Source of the DNA: Candidatus Hydrogenedentota bacterium
GTDB taxonomy: Bacteria > Hydrogenedentota > Hydrogenedentia > Hydrogenedentales > SLHB01
Direction of reading: 5' to 3'
NCBI GenBank assembly: GCA_007118235.1
Contig: SKRY01000431.1
Span: forward strand, 1-7,723
DNA length: 7,723 nt
Shown: positions 5,701 through 7,723 of the stretch, piece by piece
Layout of the letters: the number at the start of each line of letters is the position of its first letter
Position numbering within the stretch: position 1 is the stretch's first letter
The notes under the pieces: model-generated
Told to the model about the DNA's origin: nothing
What the model saw: only the letters and a program-made list of their open reading frames with translations
The model's database searches: none
Translations under genes and position numbers: made by a program

Positions 5701-6828
5701 TCATGCGCATTTCTGGGCATGGCCGGGCGCCGCGGCGGGCGCCTCGGCCTGAAGCGCCACGTTGAGCAGAATCCCCATGAGCGCGGCGCTTGCGACGAGA
5801 GAGGTGCCGCCCGCGCTGATGAAGGGGAGCGTAAGGCCTTTTGTGGGGAACAACCCAACGGCCACGCCCATGTTGAGTATGGCTTGGAACGTGAAGAGGC
5901 TCGTCACGCCGCAAGCCAGCATGGCGCCCAGGAAATCGCGGGCGTTCAGGGCGATGCGTATCCCCAGGAGCAGCATCGCCATGAACAACGCCACCACGAA
6001 CAGCGTGCCCAGAAGCCCCATCTCCTCGCCGTAGATCGCGAAGATGAAATCGTTGTGCGCCGCGGGCAGATATCCCAGCTTCTGCTCACTCGCCCCGGGC
6101 CCCCGTCCGGTGATGGAGCCGAAGGCGAACGCGTTCAAGGAGTGGGAGAGTTGATACCCCCCATCGCCTCCGCGAAGCCAGTAGTTGACATAGTCATCCC
6201 AACGCTCGGAGCGATAGCCGGCGATGTGGATGAGCGTGAACGTAACGGCGGCCATCGACGCCGCGCCGGCGATGGCGTATTTCCAGCGGGCGCCTGCCAC
6301 GAACAGCATCAGGCCACTGACGCCGCATATGAGCACTGGTGTGCCAAGGTCGCGCTGTGCAAGAACAAACGCGGCGAGAATGCCGGTGAGAAAGATGAGT
6401 GGGGCCAAACCCTGCCAGAATTTCCACATCTTGTCATGGTTTTGCGACAACTTCACCGCCAAAATGACGATGATCGACAGTTTGGCAACCTCCGAGGGCT
6501 GAAACCCCATTGGGCCAAGGCGGAACGCGCGCTGGGCGCCGCCAGCCTCATCGCCGAAGAGCAGGACGGCCACGAGCAGGCCCAGGGTCGCCCAGAAGAA
6601 GGACACGTAGATGGTGCGGTTGCTCAGTTTGTGATAGTCGAACCGCGCGAACACGAACAGAACGGTTACCGCCAAAGCCGTGTAGATCCCTTGCCGGAGA
6701 AGGTACTCCGTGCTGCTGATGCCCAAGTCCCGCGCGGCTGTGAGGAATCCGCTGCTGAAGACCATCAACACACCGATGAGAATAAGGGCCAGGGTTATCA
6801 ATAGCAGGATGTTTCTCTCGCGCGTCAT
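5701..6828 (-). CDS. ftsW: Cell division peptidoglycan polymerase FtsW (SEDS family)
   Basis: FtsW is the septal SEDS glycosyltransferase that polymerises lipid II with its partner class B PBP. The product has 375 residues and about ten membrane segments. Family motifs are present in order: GFQPSEVAKL (109-118), QRDLGTP (158-164), GRGPGASEQKLGYLP (241-255), HNDFIFAIYGEEMG (258-271) and GLFPTKGLTLPFISAGGTS (325-343). Asp260 lies in the HxDF motif, which holds the residue required for polymerase activity in the family. Relatives usually have SYGGTS where this one has SAGGTS. I chose the ATG at 6828 over one at 6861 because it overlaps the murD stop as ATGA and has AGGAGA (6836-6841) seven bases upstream. 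Adjacency to murD favours FtsW over RodA. murG, which usually follows in dcw clusters, is absent; the cluster ends here. Confidence 0.94.
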   Translation of the reverse strand: MTRERNILLLITLALILIGVLMVFSSGFLTAARDLGISSTEYLLRQGIYTALAVTVLFVFARFDYHKLSNRTIYVSFFWATLGLLVAVLLFGDEAGGAQRAFRLGPMGFQPSEVAKLSIIVILAVKLSQNHDKMWKFWQGLAPLIFLTGILAAFVLAQRDLGTPVLICGVSGLMLFVAGARWKYAIAGAASMAAVTFTLIHIAGYRSERWDDYVNYWLRGGDGGYQLSHSLNAFAFGSITGRGPGASEQKLGYLPAAHNDFIFAIYGEEMGLLGTLFVVALFMAMLLLGIRIALNARDFLGAMLACGVTSLFTFQAILNMGVAVGLFPTKGLTLPFISAGGTSLVASAALMGILLNVALQAEAPAAAPGHAQKCA

Positions 6829-7723
6829 GGCCGGGTCTCCTGTTGAAGTTGGCGAATGCATTCCTTGAAGGCTTGGCCGCGTTCCTCGAAATCGCGAAAC
6901 ATATCGAAGCTAGCGCAAGCAGGCGACAGCAGCACCGCGTCTCCCGGGCGCGCGCGCGCCGCCGCCAACCGCACCGCGTCTTGCAGGTCTTCCGCGCGAT
7001 CATGCGGGATGTCCTTCCCCCACGCCTCCTCGATGCGGGGCGCTTCCTCACCCAGCGTAATCAGGCGCCGCGCGTGGTCGCGGACGTAGTCGCGCATCGC
7101 CTCATAGGGTTCCCCCTTTCCCTCGCCGCCCGCGATAAGGACGACGGGACGGCTGAAGCAGGCCAAGGCCACGCGGAGGCTGTCAATGTTGGTTGATTTG
7201 GAATCGTTGTAGAAGTCCACTCCGTTCACCGTGGCCGCGTATTCCATGCGATGCTCCACGCCGGGGAAGGCGCGCAAGCTTTCCAACGCCTTCTCCAAGG
7301 GGAAGCCTCCGGCGTGAATGAGGGTGAGAGCAGCAAGCACGTTGGCCAAGTTGTGCCGGCCGGGCAGTTGCGTGTCGCGGATATCGCCCACGGCCGCGCC
7401 GCCCCAGCGAAAGGTCTCGCCGTCGAGCCAGAGGCCTTGTTCCACCGGGCCTTCCGTGCTAAACCACCATACGGCCCCCGGACACTGCCGGGCCATGGCG
7501 GCGGTCCAAGGATCGGCGGCGTTCAGCACGGCTATATCGCCAGGGCGTTGGTTCTCGAACATGCGCGCCTTGGCGGCCGCATAGGCCTCGATGGCCCCAT
7601 GACGCGCAAGATGATCCGGCGACACGTTCAAGACGGCCCCCATCGCAGGCCGGAACGTCTTGATGCCCTCCAACTGGTAACTGCTTACCTCGAGCACCAT
7701 GTAATCGGGGGCAGGCGTTTGCA
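6825..7723 (-). CDS. murD: UDP-N-acetylmuramoyl-L-alanine--D-glutamate ligase MurD (5' end outside window)
   Basis: MurD adds D-glutamate to UDP-MurNAc-L-alanine using ATP, the second peptide step of peptidoglycan precursor synthesis in the cytoplasm. The frame stays open to the window edge, so the ATG at 7700 is internal: 298 residues are visible and roughly the first 150, with the UDP-binding domain and P-loop, are missing. Visible motifs, counted from the edge, are LEVSSYQLEG (10-19), NVSPDHLARHG (32-42), the AAAKARMF lysine (51; carbamylated in the family), GRHNLAN (121-127), EHRME (156-160), NDSKSTN (172-178), LIAGGEGKG (195-203) and LSPACASFDMF (265-275). LIAGGEGKG has Gly where GGxDKG is usual. 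The stop TGA overlaps the ftsW ATG by four bases, so the two genes are in one operon with likely translational coupling. Confidence 0.96.
   Translation of the reverse strand, partial: QTPAPDYMVLEVSSYQLEGIKTFRPAMGAVLNVSPDHLARHGAIEAYAAAKARMFENQRPGDIAVLNAADPWTAAMARQCPGAVWWFSTEGPVEQGLWLDGETFRWGGAAVGDIRDTQLPGRHNLANVLAALTLIHAGGFPLEKALESLRAFPGVEHRMEYAATVNGVDFYNDSKSTNIDSLRVALACFSRPVVLIAGGEGKGEPYEAMRDYVRDHARRLITLGEEAPRIEEAWGKDIPHDRAEDLQDAVRLAAARARPGDAVLLSPACASFDMFRDFEERGQAFKECIRQLQQETRP
6836..6841 (-). promoter_or_regulatory. Ribosome binding site that sets the ftsW start
   Basis: AGGAGA on the minus strand lies within the last codons of murD, seven bases before the ATG at 6828. It decides the start in favour of 6828 over the ATG at 6861, which would begin further inside murD. 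Confidence 0.7.

Noticed and set aside
5719..6804. 361-residue open frame on the plus strand
   Set aside because: It is antisense to ftsW, and its hydrophilic Glu/Gln/His/Arg-rich sequence is the usual shadow of a membrane protein gene.
6829..6861. Upstream ATG at 6861 for ftsW
   Set aside because: The ATG at 6828 has a well-spaced AGGAGA and the ATGA overlap with murD, and the extra 11 residues are not part of the conserved protein.
7698..7700. ATG at 7700 as the murD start
   Set aside because: The frame continues to the window edge with MurD-like residues (PDY before MVLEVSS), so this Met is internal.

Overview
The window is a stretch of bacterial chromosome, GC-rich and densely coding, with housekeeping and transport genes and no sign of a mobile element, CRISPR array, rRNA or tRNA. 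A peptidoglycan/division gene pair (murD-ftsW), a lipoprotein-type solute receptor, a PilZ protein and an archease suggest a diderm bacterium outside the best-studied Proteobacteria. The short, divergent NAD kinase and the archease would fit a PVC-like or Hydrogenedentota-like lineage. That placement is a low-confidence impression, not a measurement.

Layout from left to right. (1) Positions 59-499 on the minus strand encode an archease, the cofactor of the RtcB RNA ligase, with a good sigma70-type promoter at 565-594. (2) Back to back with it, a second promoter (646-674, plus strand) drives a complete tripartite tricarboxylate transporter (TTT) locus. It consists of tctC (lipoprotein substrate-binding protein, 787-1806), tctB (small membrane subunit, 1821-2447) and tctA (large permease, 2577-4121). 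The locus is marked by strong RNA hairpins without U-tracts in the 5' leader (717-750), between tctB and tctA (2508-2536) and just after tctA (4132-4166). (3) A single-domain PilZ (c-di-GMP receptor-like) protein lies at 4295-4663. (4) A 254-base gap follows, holding a hairpin and a possible 56-residue ORF. (5) A short, divergent NAD kinase lies at 4918-5652. (6) Convergent to it on the minus strand are ftsW (5701-6828) and murD (from 6825 off the right edge). They overlap by four bases (ATGA) and are the visible part of a division/cell-wall (dcw) cluster.

How the genes work together. TctC would capture an organic acid outside the inner membrane and hand it to the TctA/TctB permease, which is driven by an ion gradient. 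MurD adds D-glutamate to the UDP-MurNAc-L-Ala precursor, and FtsW polymerises the later lipid II product at the septum. Archease, PilZ and NAD kinase have no evident functional link to these genes. I found no clearly novel multi-gene system. The most notable items are the hairpin-punctuated TTT transcript, an altered signature motif in TctA, the divergent NAD kinase, and several very small candidate ORFs.
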